Position numbers and translations under genes: made by a program. The notes below the pieces were generated by a model that saw only the letters and a list, made by a program, of their open reading frames with translations, ran no database searches and was not told where the DNA came from. 36,279 nucleotides of DNA from Saprospiraceae bacterium. GTDB lineage: Bacteria; Bacteroidota; Bacteroidia; Chitinophagales; Saprospiraceae. Positions 1 to 6,450 of this stretch are shown piece by piece; positions within the stretch are counted from its first letter, which is position 1, and the number at the start of each line of letters is the position of its first letter. Where the stretch lies: NCBI GenBank assembly GCA_017987975.1, contig JAGNSQ010000020.1, positions 1 to 36,279 on the forward strand, in the 5' to 3' direction.

Positions 1-618
1 ATCAGAGAGCTAGACGAACAGGTCCGCGATTTAAAAGAGGAAATCAGAGGTCATGCCGCCACTGTGAGTATGGATTATGATTTCTTTTTCAAAGGAAGAT
101 TCAGTCATTGTGGGATTAATGTTTTTCACTTTTTAAAATCAGGGACAGGTTGGAAATTAACCGGTATTGATGATACCAGAAACAAAACAAATTGTTTGGG
201 AGATCAAAAAGCAGCTGCGGGGCTTTTACTGGATTCATGGCATGCTGCAGCTACTAAAGCAGATAGCACAACCTATTTTGATGCCCTGGCCGAAGATGCG
301 GTTTTTATTGGAACAGATAGCTTTGAGGTCTGGAACAAGCAACAATTTCTCGACTTTGCCGCTCCTTATTTTAAAAAAGGAAAGGCCTGGGATTTTGTGA
401 AAATCAGCAGAAATCTTCACTTTGATGGAGAAAGGAGGATGATCTGGTTTGATGAGGTTTTGGATACCTGGATGGGCCCCTGCCGCGGTTCCGGATGGAT
501 AGCGATTGAAGGCAACCAATTAAAAATCAAACAATATGTCTTGTCGATGACAGTGCCCAACGACAAAATTGAAGGAGTTCTGCAAGCTATTGGAGCGCAA
601 CGACGAAAAAGAGGTTAA
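1..618 (+). CDS. Tandem NTF2/SnoaL-like protein, 5' end outside window
   Basis: The reading frame is open from base 1, so the gene begins left of the window; a GTG at 64 and an ATG at 70 are in frame but fall inside a domain. The first visible part (to about base 200) reads like the last strands of an NTF2-like fold, ending in the typical 'GWKLTGIDDT' strand. A second, complete NTF2/SnoaL-like domain follows (about bases 210-600), with the usual opening helix (LLLDSWHAAAT), a 'YFDALAEDAVFIGTD' segment and a late 'WFDEVLDTW' strand. This fold serves small enzymes, ligand binders and stress proteins, so no reaction can be assigned. The stop codon overlaps that of the convergent SET gene by three bases. 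Confidence 0.7.
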   Translation: MRELDEQVRDLKEEIRGHAATVSMDYDFFFKGRFSHCGINVFHFLKSGTGWKLTGIDDTRNKTNCLGDQKAAAGLLLDSWHAAATKADSTTYFDALAEDAVFIGTDSFEVWNKQQFLDFAAPYFKKGKAWDFVKISRNLHFDGERRMIWFDEVLDTWMGPCRGSGWIAIEGNQLKIKQYVLSMTVPNDKIEGVLQAIGAQRRKRG

Positions 619-1079
619 GCTTTTTCTTTTTTGGGCTTTACATCGAGTTGGGTACCCCTGCAATCTTTCGAACCACAGAAGCAGGCATATTTTTTCAACA
701 CTTTTTTGGTGATTTTGCCTTCGATTTCAAGGCGGTAGTCATAAAAGAGTTCTTTGCCTTTTTTGATATCCTTTCTGGCATAAATAAATATCCTGCCCTC
801 TTTGTTTTTTGCTTCGCAGTTGGGTTTGCAGCTGTGGTTGATGTATCTGGCTTCATTTCCATTATCAGCACCATCTATTACCTGATCTTCATCGATGCCA
901 AAAAACATAGTAAAAGAGTGCTCTTCGTTGTCAATAAATCTTTTGTTGGCCTCTTCCCAGGAAATAACATTACCCGTATATTCTATGATTTTTTTGCCTT
1001 TTTTTATGTCTTTTGCTGCAAAGACTCCCCTACCATGTACGGGGGACTCCATCACTACAAATTTTGGTTTTTTAGCCAC
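615..1079 (-). CDS. SET-domain protein with post-SET cysteines (putative protein lysine methyltransferase)
   Basis: The product carries the core SET motifs: GRG near residue 16 (AdoMet loop), the pseudoknot motif YINHSCKPNC (residues 79-88), the catalytic-type Tyr in ELFYDY (about 115), and a post-SET CxCx4C (about 133-140) which with the Cys of NHSC would bind zinc. Family members transfer methyl groups from AdoMet to protein lysines; bacterial versions are poorly characterised and the substrate here is unknown. I chose the GTG at 1079 because it sits just before the conserved start (KKPKFVV). An ATG at 1145 would add 22 residues encoded across a 10-T run and a hairpin, unlike a SET N-terminus. 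There is no signal peptide, so it is probably cytoplasmic. It is convergent with the NTF2-like gene. Confidence 0.8.
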   Translation of the reverse strand: MAKKPKFVVMESPVHGRGVFAAKDIKKGKKIIEYTGNVISWEEANKRFIDNEEHSFTMFFGIDEDQVIDGADNGNEARYINHSCKPNCEAKNKEGRIFIYARKDIKKGKELFYDYRLEIEGKITKKVLKKYACFCGSKDCRGTQLDVKPKKEKA

Positions 1080-1110
1080 GTTGCTGATTTTTGAATTGGC
1101 AACAAATTTC

Positions 1111-1142
1111 AAAAAAAAAATGATGCCCTTATCTATTAGGGC
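1111..1142 (-). terminator. Weak terminator-like hairpin upstream of the SET gene
   Basis: Read on the minus strand, GCCCT (1142-1138) pairs with AGGGC (1129-1125) around an 8-nt loop, followed after four bases by ten T's (1120-1111). The stem has only five pairs, so it may not terminate. It lies in the SET leader if translation starts at the GTG at 1079. Confidence 0.3.
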
Positions 1143-1236
1143 CACATTTCTATCATTATTTGAAAAAAAAATAGATTGCTCAGCGTATAAAGGGTAAATC
1201 CTTTATGCCTGATGGATGCTATACTTGTGGCGGAAG

Positions 1237-1267
1237 TTGCTTGAATTACATTTGTCTTTTATCTTTG
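1237..1267 (+). promoter_or_regulatory. Bacteroidota promoter of the TrpF-like gene
   Basis: TATCTTTG at 1260-1267 matches the TAnnTTTG -7 element. TTG triplets at 1237 and 1241 are candidate -33 elements. The ATG starts only four bases after the box, so the mRNA is probably leaderless. An imperfect inverted repeat (ATAAAGG/CCTTTAT, about 1185-1206) lies just upstream and could be an operator. Confidence 0.6.
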
Positions 1268-1271
1268 TGCA

Positions 1272-1820
1272 ATGATTAAAATATATGCGTCAGGTATCCA
1301 AGACCTCACTGTAGCCAGGTATTTTGCCGCCATGGACGTAAATTTGGCCGGTTTTGCCATCAATACCCAAAACATAGGTACAATTTACAGCATCAAGGAG
1401 TGGATTGAAGGTCCAAAAACGGTTGCCGAATTTGATCACACAACCAGTACAGATGACCAGGAAGATTTATTTCTTACCTCGGGTACAGATTTTTTACTGC
1501 TACCCAGTGACAGGGCTTCTGAATGCCAGGTGCCATTTATTGTTGTTATCGATGAAATCAACCAGGCAGCGGATGCAGCCATTGTTGTTTACAAAGTAGG
1601 GGCCAACCTTAACCCTTCAGAGGTAGATATTCATGCTTTAACAGAAAAAAAAGACCGAACCGTCTATTTTGATCTTCCACATTTCAGCTTTGAGTGGATA
1701 CAGTTTCTGGCATCCTTCCCAAATACAGGAATTGTTGTAAGGACAGGTACCGAAGACAAGCCAGGCTTAAAATCTTTTGATGAGATAGATGCTCTATTTG
1801 AGATGCTTGAAAATTTGTAG
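1272..1820 (+). CDS. TrpF-like (phosphoribosylanthranilate isomerase-like) protein lacking the catalytic Cys
   Basis: The N-terminus (MIKIYASGIQDLTVARYFA) and C-terminus (GIVVRTGTEDKPGLKSFDEI) match the first and last beta-alpha units of the TrpF TIM barrel, which converts phosphoribosylanthranilate to CdRP in tryptophan synthesis. At 182 residues it is a little shorter than usual. In TrpF the first strand normally reads K-x-C-G, with Cys as general base; here the strand reads KIYASG and Tyr takes that place. No other trp gene is nearby. It may therefore be a non-catalytic or repurposed relative rather than the pathway enzyme. The start follows a promoter box by four bases, and the stop is three bases from the convergent transporter's stop. 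Confidence 0.6.
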   Translation: MIKIYASGIQDLTVARYFAAMDVNLAGFAINTQNIGTIYSIKEWIEGPKTVAEFDHTTSTDDQEDLFLTSGTDFLLLPSDRASECQVPFIVVIDEINQAADAAIVVYKVGANLNPSEVDIHALTEKKDRTVYFDLPHFSFEWIQFLASFPNTGIVVRTGTEDKPGLKSFDEIDALFEMLENL

Positions 1821-1823
1821 GCT

Positions 1824-2705
1824 TTATTTTCTACGAATTATGAGCAGTGCTATGAGGATAGAAAACATAGATATTATATGGTATATGCCAAAGTCTTCTC
1901 CATCAAACAATCCCCACAGTGATGCCACCACCGGAATTAAGAAAGTGACCGAAGACCCAAAAACAGCGTTGGTATGTTGGATCAAGCGGTAAAAGACAAT
2001 ATTGGCCAAAACAGTACACAACAATGAGAGCAGGGCCACTGCCAGTAGCGATGGATGGCTTGCGGGGTTTTGAAAAGCATGGCTTAGGGATCCGGAGAAA
2101 ATAAGGTATAACAAGGCAGGAAATCCCACCATTACAAAAGCCACGGCAGACACCGTGACGGAGCTCGTAGAAGGAAAAAATTGTTTAACCGCATTGGCAT
2201 TGAAGCCATAACAAATTGTGGCAACAAGAATGAGCAGGCTATACCAGGCGTTGCTACCCTGTACGCCCCCGCCGGCATTGTACACCAAAAGGCCGGCACC
2301 CACAAAACCAATCATTACCCCCGCCAATTTACCCCATTCAAAACGGGCATTGAAGAGCCAAACACTGATTAAAAGGGTGAAAATGGGTGTCAATGCATTG
2401 AGGATACCAGCAGTTGCGCTGTCTACATGGGTCTGGGCAAAGGCAAAACAGAAAGAGGGTATGCCCGTAGTGGTTAATCCAACAAACAAAAATTTATGCC
2501 ATTTTTTCCAATCAATCTGCCTGAACTGGGTAATAACAAAGGGCATTAAGGCCACACAGGCAATGGCAATTCTGAAGCTTGCTACTTCAACAGGACTTAG
2601 TCCAACGAGAGATCTTTTGATCAGTATAAATGAACTTCCCCAAATGACCCCAAGGATAAAAAGTTGAAGCCAACTGGCTAAGCTAATTTCAGTTTTTTGA
2701 TTCAT
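1824..2705 (-). CDS. EamA/DMT-superfamily transporter
   Basis: A hydrophobic protein of about 293 residues with roughly ten membrane helices arranged as two EamA repeats. Typical signatures are 'GVIWGSSFILIKRSL' near the N-terminus and 'LWGLFDGEDF' near the C-terminus. The family moves metabolites and amino acids across the inner membrane, usually by export; the substrate cannot be read from sequence. A longer reading from an ATG at 2729 is open, but the TATCTTTG promoter box (2719-2712) falls inside that extension. I therefore take the ATG at 2705, six bases past the box. Confidence 0.85.
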   Translation of the reverse strand: MNQKTEISLASWLQLFILGVIWGSSFILIKRSLVGLSPVEVASFRIAIACVALMPFVITQFRQIDWKKWHKFLFVGLTTTGIPSFCFAFAQTHVDSATAGILNALTPIFTLLISVWLFNARFEWGKLAGVMIGFVGAGLLVYNAGGGVQGSNAWYSLLILVATICYGFNANAVKQFFPSTSSVTVSAVAFVMVGFPALLYLIFSGSLSHAFQNPASHPSLLAVALLSLLCTVLANIVFYRLIQHTNAVFGSSVTFLIPVVASLWGLFDGEDFGIYHIISMFSILIALLIIRRK

Positions 2706-2711
2706 AGAGGT

Positions 2712-2719
2712 CAAAGATA
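2712..2719 (-). promoter_or_regulatory. -7 promoter box of the EamA transporter
   Basis: TATCTTTG on the minus strand fits TAnnTTTG and ends six bases before the ATG at 2705. No good -33 TTG is seen at the expected distance. Confidence 0.5.
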
Positions 2720-2787
2720 AGGACATCAACTCACTAATCTTAAAATTTATCTGATGCCGGTCTTTAAGCCTGTCTGCAGAAAATGTC

Positions 2788-2795
2788 TACTTTTG
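2788..2795 (+). promoter_or_regulatory. -7 promoter box of the HAD-CAT pair
   Basis: TACTTTTG fits TAnnTTTG and ends four bases before the ATG at 2800, pointing to a leaderless mRNA. The -33 element is weak. Confidence 0.5.
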
Positions 2796-2799
2796 TACT

Positions 2800-3498
2800 A
2801 TGGAAATCATGATCAATACATTAAAAGTAATAGCCTTTGACGCCGATGATACTTTGTGGGACAATGAAACATATTTCAGAGCAGCGGAAGAAAAATTTGT
2901 GTCATTATTGGAGAACTACCTTCCACCCCACTCTACATTAAGAGCCTTACTTAAAACCGAGATCGACAACCTTGGGCTTTACGGGTATGGGATCAAAGCT
3001 TTTATGCTGTCGATGATAGAAACTGCCATCAGAGAAACCAGTTATACACTGCCCGCTTCTGCCATTGATGAAATCATTGTCATAGGCAAAGAAATGCTGA
3101 GTAAACCAGTAACCTTGCTGCCGGATGTTGAGCTGGTGTTACAAGAACTATCCAAAAAATACAAATTAGTTGTCGCCACCAAGGGAGACTTACTTGATCA
3201 GGAGCGCAAGCTGAAAAAATCGGGATTAATGGGCTATTTCCACCACATAGAGATTATGACAGAAAAAGCTGAGCCCGATTATCAAAAGCTGATCCACCAC
3301 CTCGACATTGAAGCAAGGGAACTCATGATGGTAGGCAACTCACTGAAGTCAGATGTATTGCCTGTATTAAACATTGGGGGTTATGGGGTACACATTCCGT
3401 ATCATACTACCTGGGCTCATGAAGCCATTGACATTACCATCGAAAATGACAAATTTTTCCAAAAAACCAGCTTGACAGAGCTGCTCACCATGTTATAA
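2800..3498 (+). CDS. HAD-superfamily hydrolase
   Basis: All four HAD motifs are present: DxDxT (D14, D16, T18 in FDADDTLW) with the nucleophile Asp, motif II Thr127 (VVATKGD), motif III Lys156 (TEKAEPD) and the motif IV acidic residue (GNSLKSD, Asp185). An alpha-helical cap of about 90 residues sits between motifs I and II, as in C1-cap phosphatases such as pyrimidine 5'-nucleotidase YjjG. The likely reaction is hydrolysis of a small phosphate ester in the cytoplasm; the substrate is unknown. ATG 2800 is chosen by its distance from the promoter box; an in-frame ATG at 2809 is the alternative. The next gene starts one base after the stop, so the two are probably co-translated. Confidence 0.85.
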   Translation: MEIMINTLKVIAFDADDTLWDNETYFRAAEEKFVSLLENYLPPHSTLRALLKTEIDNLGLYGYGIKAFMLSMIETAIRETSYTLPASAIDEIIVIGKEMLSKPVTLLPDVELVLQELSKKYKLVVATKGDLLDQERKLKKSGLMGYFHHIEIMTEKAEPDYQKLIHHLDIEARELMMVGNSLKSDVLPVLNIGGYGVHIPYHTTWAHEAIDITIENDKFFQKTSLTELLTML

Positions 3499-3499
3499 A

Positions 3500-4135
3500 A
3501 TGACGGCAAAGTACCTAAATATAGAACAATGGAACAGGAAAGAGCACTTCCATTTTTTCAGTACCATGGACCAGCCTTTTTTTGGACTAGTGGCGGAGGT
3601 GGAATGCGGTGGTGCCATGCAAAATTGTAAAAGGAATGGGGCCTCATTTTTTCTCTACTATCTGCACAAATGCCTGGTAGCGGTCAACGCAGTAGATAAC
3701 CTAAAGTATAGAATAGAGGAAGACAGGGTAAGAATTTATGACACCATCCATGTATCGCCAACGGTTGGAAGGTCTGATCATACCTTTGGTTTTTCATTCA
3801 TGCCTTATTATGAAAATTTTGAACAGTTTGCCCAGGTTGCGTCAGAAGAAATGAAGGCTGTGCAGCAAAAGCAGGGCTTGTGTTTGAGTGATGCTGCCAA
3901 TAGACCAGATGTAGTTCATTTTTCAGCTTTGCCCTGGGTAGGCTTTACCCATCTGAGTCATGCGGGCGTGATCAAAAATCCGGGTAGTGTACCTAAAATT
4001 TCTGTTGGTAAATTGATGGAAAAAAATGGCCGAAATTTCCTGCCTGTGTCAATCCACCTGCACCATGCCTTAGCCGATGGTTATCATGCGGGCCAGTTTT
4101 ATGAAAGGCTGGAGCAACAATTGATGGATGGGTAA
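3500..4135 (+). CDS. Chloramphenicol acetyltransferase (CAT)-like acyltransferase
   Basis: 211 residues, the normal length of a type A CAT monomer. The catalytic HxxxDG motif is present near the C-terminus (HALADG, His189 the general base), as are a CAT-like N-terminus (IEQWNRKEHFHFF) and mid-protein 'FSALPWVGFTH'. CAT enzymes transfer acetyl from acetyl-CoA to a hydroxyl and act as trimers. Chloramphenicol resistance cannot be concluded: many Bacteroidota chromosomal homologues have unknown acceptors. Coupling to the HAD hydrolase (one-base gap) suggests a shared small-molecule substrate or a metabolic role. The stop is three bases from the convergent 508-aa gene. Confidence 0.8.
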   Translation: MTAKYLNIEQWNRKEHFHFFSTMDQPFFGLVAEVECGGAMQNCKRNGASFFLYYLHKCLVAVNAVDNLKYRIEEDRVRIYDTIHVSPTVGRSDHTFGFSFMPYYENFEQFAQVASEEMKAVQQKQGLCLSDAANRPDVVHFSALPWVGFTHLSHAGVIKNPGSVPKISVGKLMEKNGRNFLPVSIHLHHALADGYHAGQFYERLEQQLMDG

Positions 4136-4138
4136 ATC

Positions 4139-5665
4139 CTATCTTCTGTGCCCTTCCTGCATCCTTCTGCTACCAAGGTAATTCATAATGATTTGCCATA
4201 GCTCTTCATAAGGGATCAATTCAACTTCTGCCGCCTCTTCTGAAGAAATTTTTGGGTTGGCAACAAGTTTAGTGTAATATTTTTTAGCGTGCCTTTCAAT
4301 GGCTACAACGTGATAATTGTTGCGAACTACTTCCAGCAACATGTTGATAAAACAGTTACTTCTAATGCTATCACTTTTTGTAATGTATCGGCTTGAATAT
4401 TTTTTGAGGGCTTCCATTCTGTCGAATACATCACTTTCTTTTTTCAAAACGATGGCTTCCAGAAGCTGGGCAATAATAATAGGAATGTTCATGGCTGCTT
4501 TATCGCGGGTATATTCCGGATATTCGTTGAGGTATTTTTTAATCTCAGATTTTGTGTCAACTGAAGAGCCTGGAATCATATCCATCAATTTAAACAAATA
4601 GAGATAAACGCCGATTAAGGCTATTTGCCTTTTAAAAACACTTTTAATATTTTTATACACATTACTTACCGATAGTTTTTCATGTATTAAGTTTGCTTGG
4701 CTGTAGTCCTTTTTGTTTAACAATACAAGCAAAAGCATCTTATTAGAATTGAGCCAAGGTGTTGTACCCTCAACCTCAAGAGATACAATTCTATTTACTT
4801 CAATTAATGCATTGTCATTATCACCCATTAATAGCAAATGTTCGGCTTTCTGACGAACTGCAAATCGCCTAATAACCTGACTTACAAAATCAAGTGAGTC
4901 AAGATAGTGGAGCAATTGGTCACAGACTTGCACTACTTCGGCATAATGATTCTGAATATGATGATAAACCATCTTTAAGCTATAATAATCCCTATGGAAT
5001 TTTAATGACCGCACCCTTCCTTCAAAAGGGGCAAGCTCTTCGAGGTAGCCGGTAATTTCAATGGCCATTTCTGCCTTGTTGACCTTTTTGATTTTCCCAA
5101 AACGGATATTGATGGATTCATAGTAAAGACTAGCCTTCAACTCCACATTGAGGTATTGAATTGTGTCTGCAAAAATTTGGTGATAATACTGGTACCTTGA
5201 TATATTGGGTTCTGTCAGACCATAATAGAGACGCATAGTATGAGCCATAGAAAGTACCTCATTGTGCATAAAATACTTATAGGCCTTTGCAAATTTTTCT
5301 TCAATCAATGGTAAACTAAGGTCTCGACGCTGTAAAAAGCCTAAAATACTTAGGATGGAACCAGTTTTATTGATGTCTACAAGTTCATCCATTTGTTTAT
5401 GTGCCCCTTTTAATGACGGCGTTGTAAATAGAATGGCATCATATAGACGGTCTGTAAGTCCTTTTTTAATTTTTTGATATTTTGGAGTATTGGATTTGAT
5501 TCCAAAAATTTCCTGCGCCGCAATGATATCTGTCTGATAATTAGCTATTTGTATTCCTTTAAAAAGTAACAACTCATCTTTGGTCAATATATTTTCTAAA
5601 ACCCTTAGGTCTCTTTTTGGTGTATTTTGGCCTATAAATTGTACTAATGATTGCAGTTTTTTCAT
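4139..5665 (-). CDS. Helical-repeat (TPR-like) protein of unknown function
   Basis: 508 residues, no signal peptide and no membrane segment. The sequence is almost wholly helical, with paired amphipathic helices suggesting a TPR-like alpha-solenoid from about residue 80 to 450 (for example YSLKMVYHHIQNHYAEVVQVCDQ, where an aromatic/small pattern recurs about every 35-40 residues). The N-terminal 70 residues (FIGQNTPKRDLRVLENIL) do not show a clear helix-turn-helix. I do not recognise a named family. It has its own promoter box and faces, across 800 bp, two small ORFs transcribed the other way. Because solenoids often bind peptides, that arrangement is worth noting, but no function is claimed. 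Confidence 0.6.
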   Translation of the reverse strand: MKKLQSLVQFIGQNTPKRDLRVLENILTKDELLLFKGIQIANYQTDIIAAQEIFGIKSNTPKYQKIKKGLTDRLYDAILFTTPSLKGAHKQMDELVDINKTGSILSILGFLQRRDLSLPLIEEKFAKAYKYFMHNEVLSMAHTMRLYYGLTEPNISRYQYYHQIFADTIQYLNVELKASLYYESINIRFGKIKKVNKAEMAIEITGYLEELAPFEGRVRSLKFHRDYYSLKMVYHHIQNHYAEVVQVCDQLLHYLDSLDFVSQVIRRFAVRQKAEHLLLMGDNDNALIEVNRIVSLEVEGTTPWLNSNKMLLLVLLNKKDYSQANLIHEKLSVSNVYKNIKSVFKRQIALIGVYLYLFKLMDMIPGSSVDTKSEIKKYLNEYPEYTRDKAAMNIPIIIAQLLEAIVLKKESDVFDRMEALKKYSSRYITKSDSIRSNCFINMLLEVVRNNYHVVAIERHAKKYYTKLVANPKISSEEAAEVELIPYEELWQIIMNYLGSRRMQEGHRR

Positions 5666-5687
5666 TGAAATGCCAGATTTATTAAAT

Positions 5688-5695
5688 CAAACGTA
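5688..5695 (-). promoter_or_regulatory. -7 promoter box of the 508-aa protein gene
   Basis: TACGTTTG on the minus strand fits TAnnTTTG and lies 22 bases before the ATG at 5665. The -33 region has no clear TTG. Confidence 0.45.
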
Positions 5696-5830
5696 GAAAA
5701 AGGTTCATAATTTTACACATCATATTTCACTGATTTTGTAGCATATATAAATTATAAATGCAAAATTCGGGCCAATTTTTGTGTGAAAACAAATGATTAA
5801 AATGGCATTTTTTATTGCTTGAACGCATTC

Positions 5831-5838
5831 TATCTTTG
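5831..5838 (+). promoter_or_regulatory. -7 promoter box of the 33-codon ORF
   Basis: TATCTTTG matches TAnnTTTG exactly and ends four bases before the GTG at 5843, the same spacing as at the 1272 and 2800 starts. Confidence 0.5.
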
Positions 5839-5842
5839 TATT

Positions 5843-5944
5843 GTGAAAGAAATGGAGAAATACCAAGTGTGCTCCATTAGCAGTTCTTATAAACTAGATG
5901 ATGACAAAAGGCGGGTTAAAAGATTAAGTAAGATTACCCTGTAA
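5843..5944 (+). CDS. Small ORF, 33 codons, possibly leaderless
   Basis: GTG at 5843 opens a 33-residue frame (VKEMEKYQVC... ...RLSKITL) ending at TAA 5942-5944. An in-frame ATG at 5852 would give 30 residues. The C-terminal half is strongly basic (DDDKRRVKRLSK). Support is the promoter box at fixed spacing and the strong hairpin about 50 bases after the stop. I recognise no family, and an ORF this short can arise by chance. Confidence 0.35.
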   Translation: MKEMEKYQVCSISSSYKLDDDKRRVKRLSKITL

Positions 5945-5991
5945 TCTTATCTATATTGCATTGAAGACTTAGAATACTATTTCGAATCTAC

Positions 5992-6038
5992 TTGCTATAA
6001 TCACCTCATTATGAAGATATTGAGGTGATTACTAGCAA
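5992..6038 (+). other. Long hairpin after the 33-codon ORF
   Basis: TTGCTATAATCACCTCA (5992-6008) pairs with 6021-6038 over 17 base pairs with a single one-base bulge and a 12-nt loop. No T-run follows, so it is not a classical intrinsic terminator on this strand. It could stabilise an RNA 3' end, be part of a small RNA or be a protein-binding site. Confidence 0.6.
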
Positions 6039-6105
6039 TAAATTCGCCTTATTTTGACATATTTTCCAATTGTAAACTGTCATTTTTTACGTAAAAATTT
6101 GGCAA

Positions 6106-6113
6106 TAATTTTG
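6106..6113 (+). promoter_or_regulatory. -7 promoter box before the 44-codon ORF
   Basis: TAATTTTG fits TAnnTTTG and lies 36 bases before the ATG at 6150. The -33 element is poor, so the call is tentative. Confidence 0.4.
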
Positions 6114-6149
6114 TAATAGATTTTATAACTCAAATTAAATTTTTACAAA

Positions 6150-6284
6150 ATGGTAGCTTATGTAATTGGACTTTTGATGGCGCTCGGTTTCATCACCTCT
6201 TCTGAAGAGTTTAACTCACTTCCACAGAATGCTCAACAGCAGTATATGGATTGGACAGGAGAAGAAGAAGGCGGCGGCATCTAA
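6150..6284 (+). CDS. Small ORF, 44 codons, hydrophobic N-terminus (possible exported peptide)
   Basis: ATG 6150 to TAA 6284. The product starts with a hydrophobic stretch of about 16 residues (MVAYVIGLLMALGFITSS) that could be a signal or membrane anchor, but without the usual N-terminal positive charge. A polar part follows, with Gln-rich 'NAQQQYMDW' and the acidic, glycine-rich end TGEEEGGGI. A promoter box lies upstream, and a structured segment with a clear intrinsic terminator follows the stop, so the transcript would be a short, self-contained unit of about 280 nt. No family is recognised. It may be a peptide gene or merely part of a small RNA. Confidence 0.45.
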   Translation: MVAYVIGLLMALGFITSSEEFNSLPQNAQQQYMDWTGEEEGGGI

Positions 6285-6285
6285 T

Positions 6286-6371
6286 TCTCTCTTAAAACAA
6301 GAGGGTTATTAAAACGAATAATATATTGACTATTAATATATTGTGCTGTAAGTGTAAGTTTTTAATAACCC
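6286..6371 (+). promoter_or_regulatory. Structured 3' segment with alternative pairing to the terminator
   Basis: Immediately after the 44-codon ORF, CTCTT/AAGAG forms a small hairpin (6289-6303). Then GGGTTATTAAAA (6303-6314) is perfectly complementary to TTTTAATAACCC (6360-6371). The latter overlaps the 5' arm of the terminator stem at 6364-6398, so the two pairings exclude each other, as antiterminator and terminator do. No + strand gene follows, so a classical attenuator role is not supported by context. Confidence 0.45.
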
Positions 6372-6402
6372 ACATCCTTAAAGTAGTTGTGGGTTATTTT
6401 TT
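6364..6402 (+). terminator. Intrinsic terminator of the 44-codon ORF transcript
   Basis: AATAACCCACA (6364-6374) pairs perfectly over 11 bp with TGTGGGTTATT (6388-6398), followed by T's to 6402. Confidence 0.8.
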
Positions 6403-6450
6403 AAGAAAGTAAGTTAACTCAAGATATAATATTGTGCTTTTAAGTTTTAG

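Noticed and set aside
648..1094. 148-codon Phe-rich + strand ORF
   Set aside because: It is the antisense of the SET gene; the minus-strand frame has clear SET motifs.
2218..2667. 149-codon + strand ORF
   Set aside because: It is the antisense of the EamA transporter, with no family features.
3500..4135. Chloramphenicol resistance gene on a mobile element
   Set aside because: There are no transposase, integrase or inverted repeats nearby. The gene is coupled to a chromosomal HAD gene and its base composition matches its neighbours.
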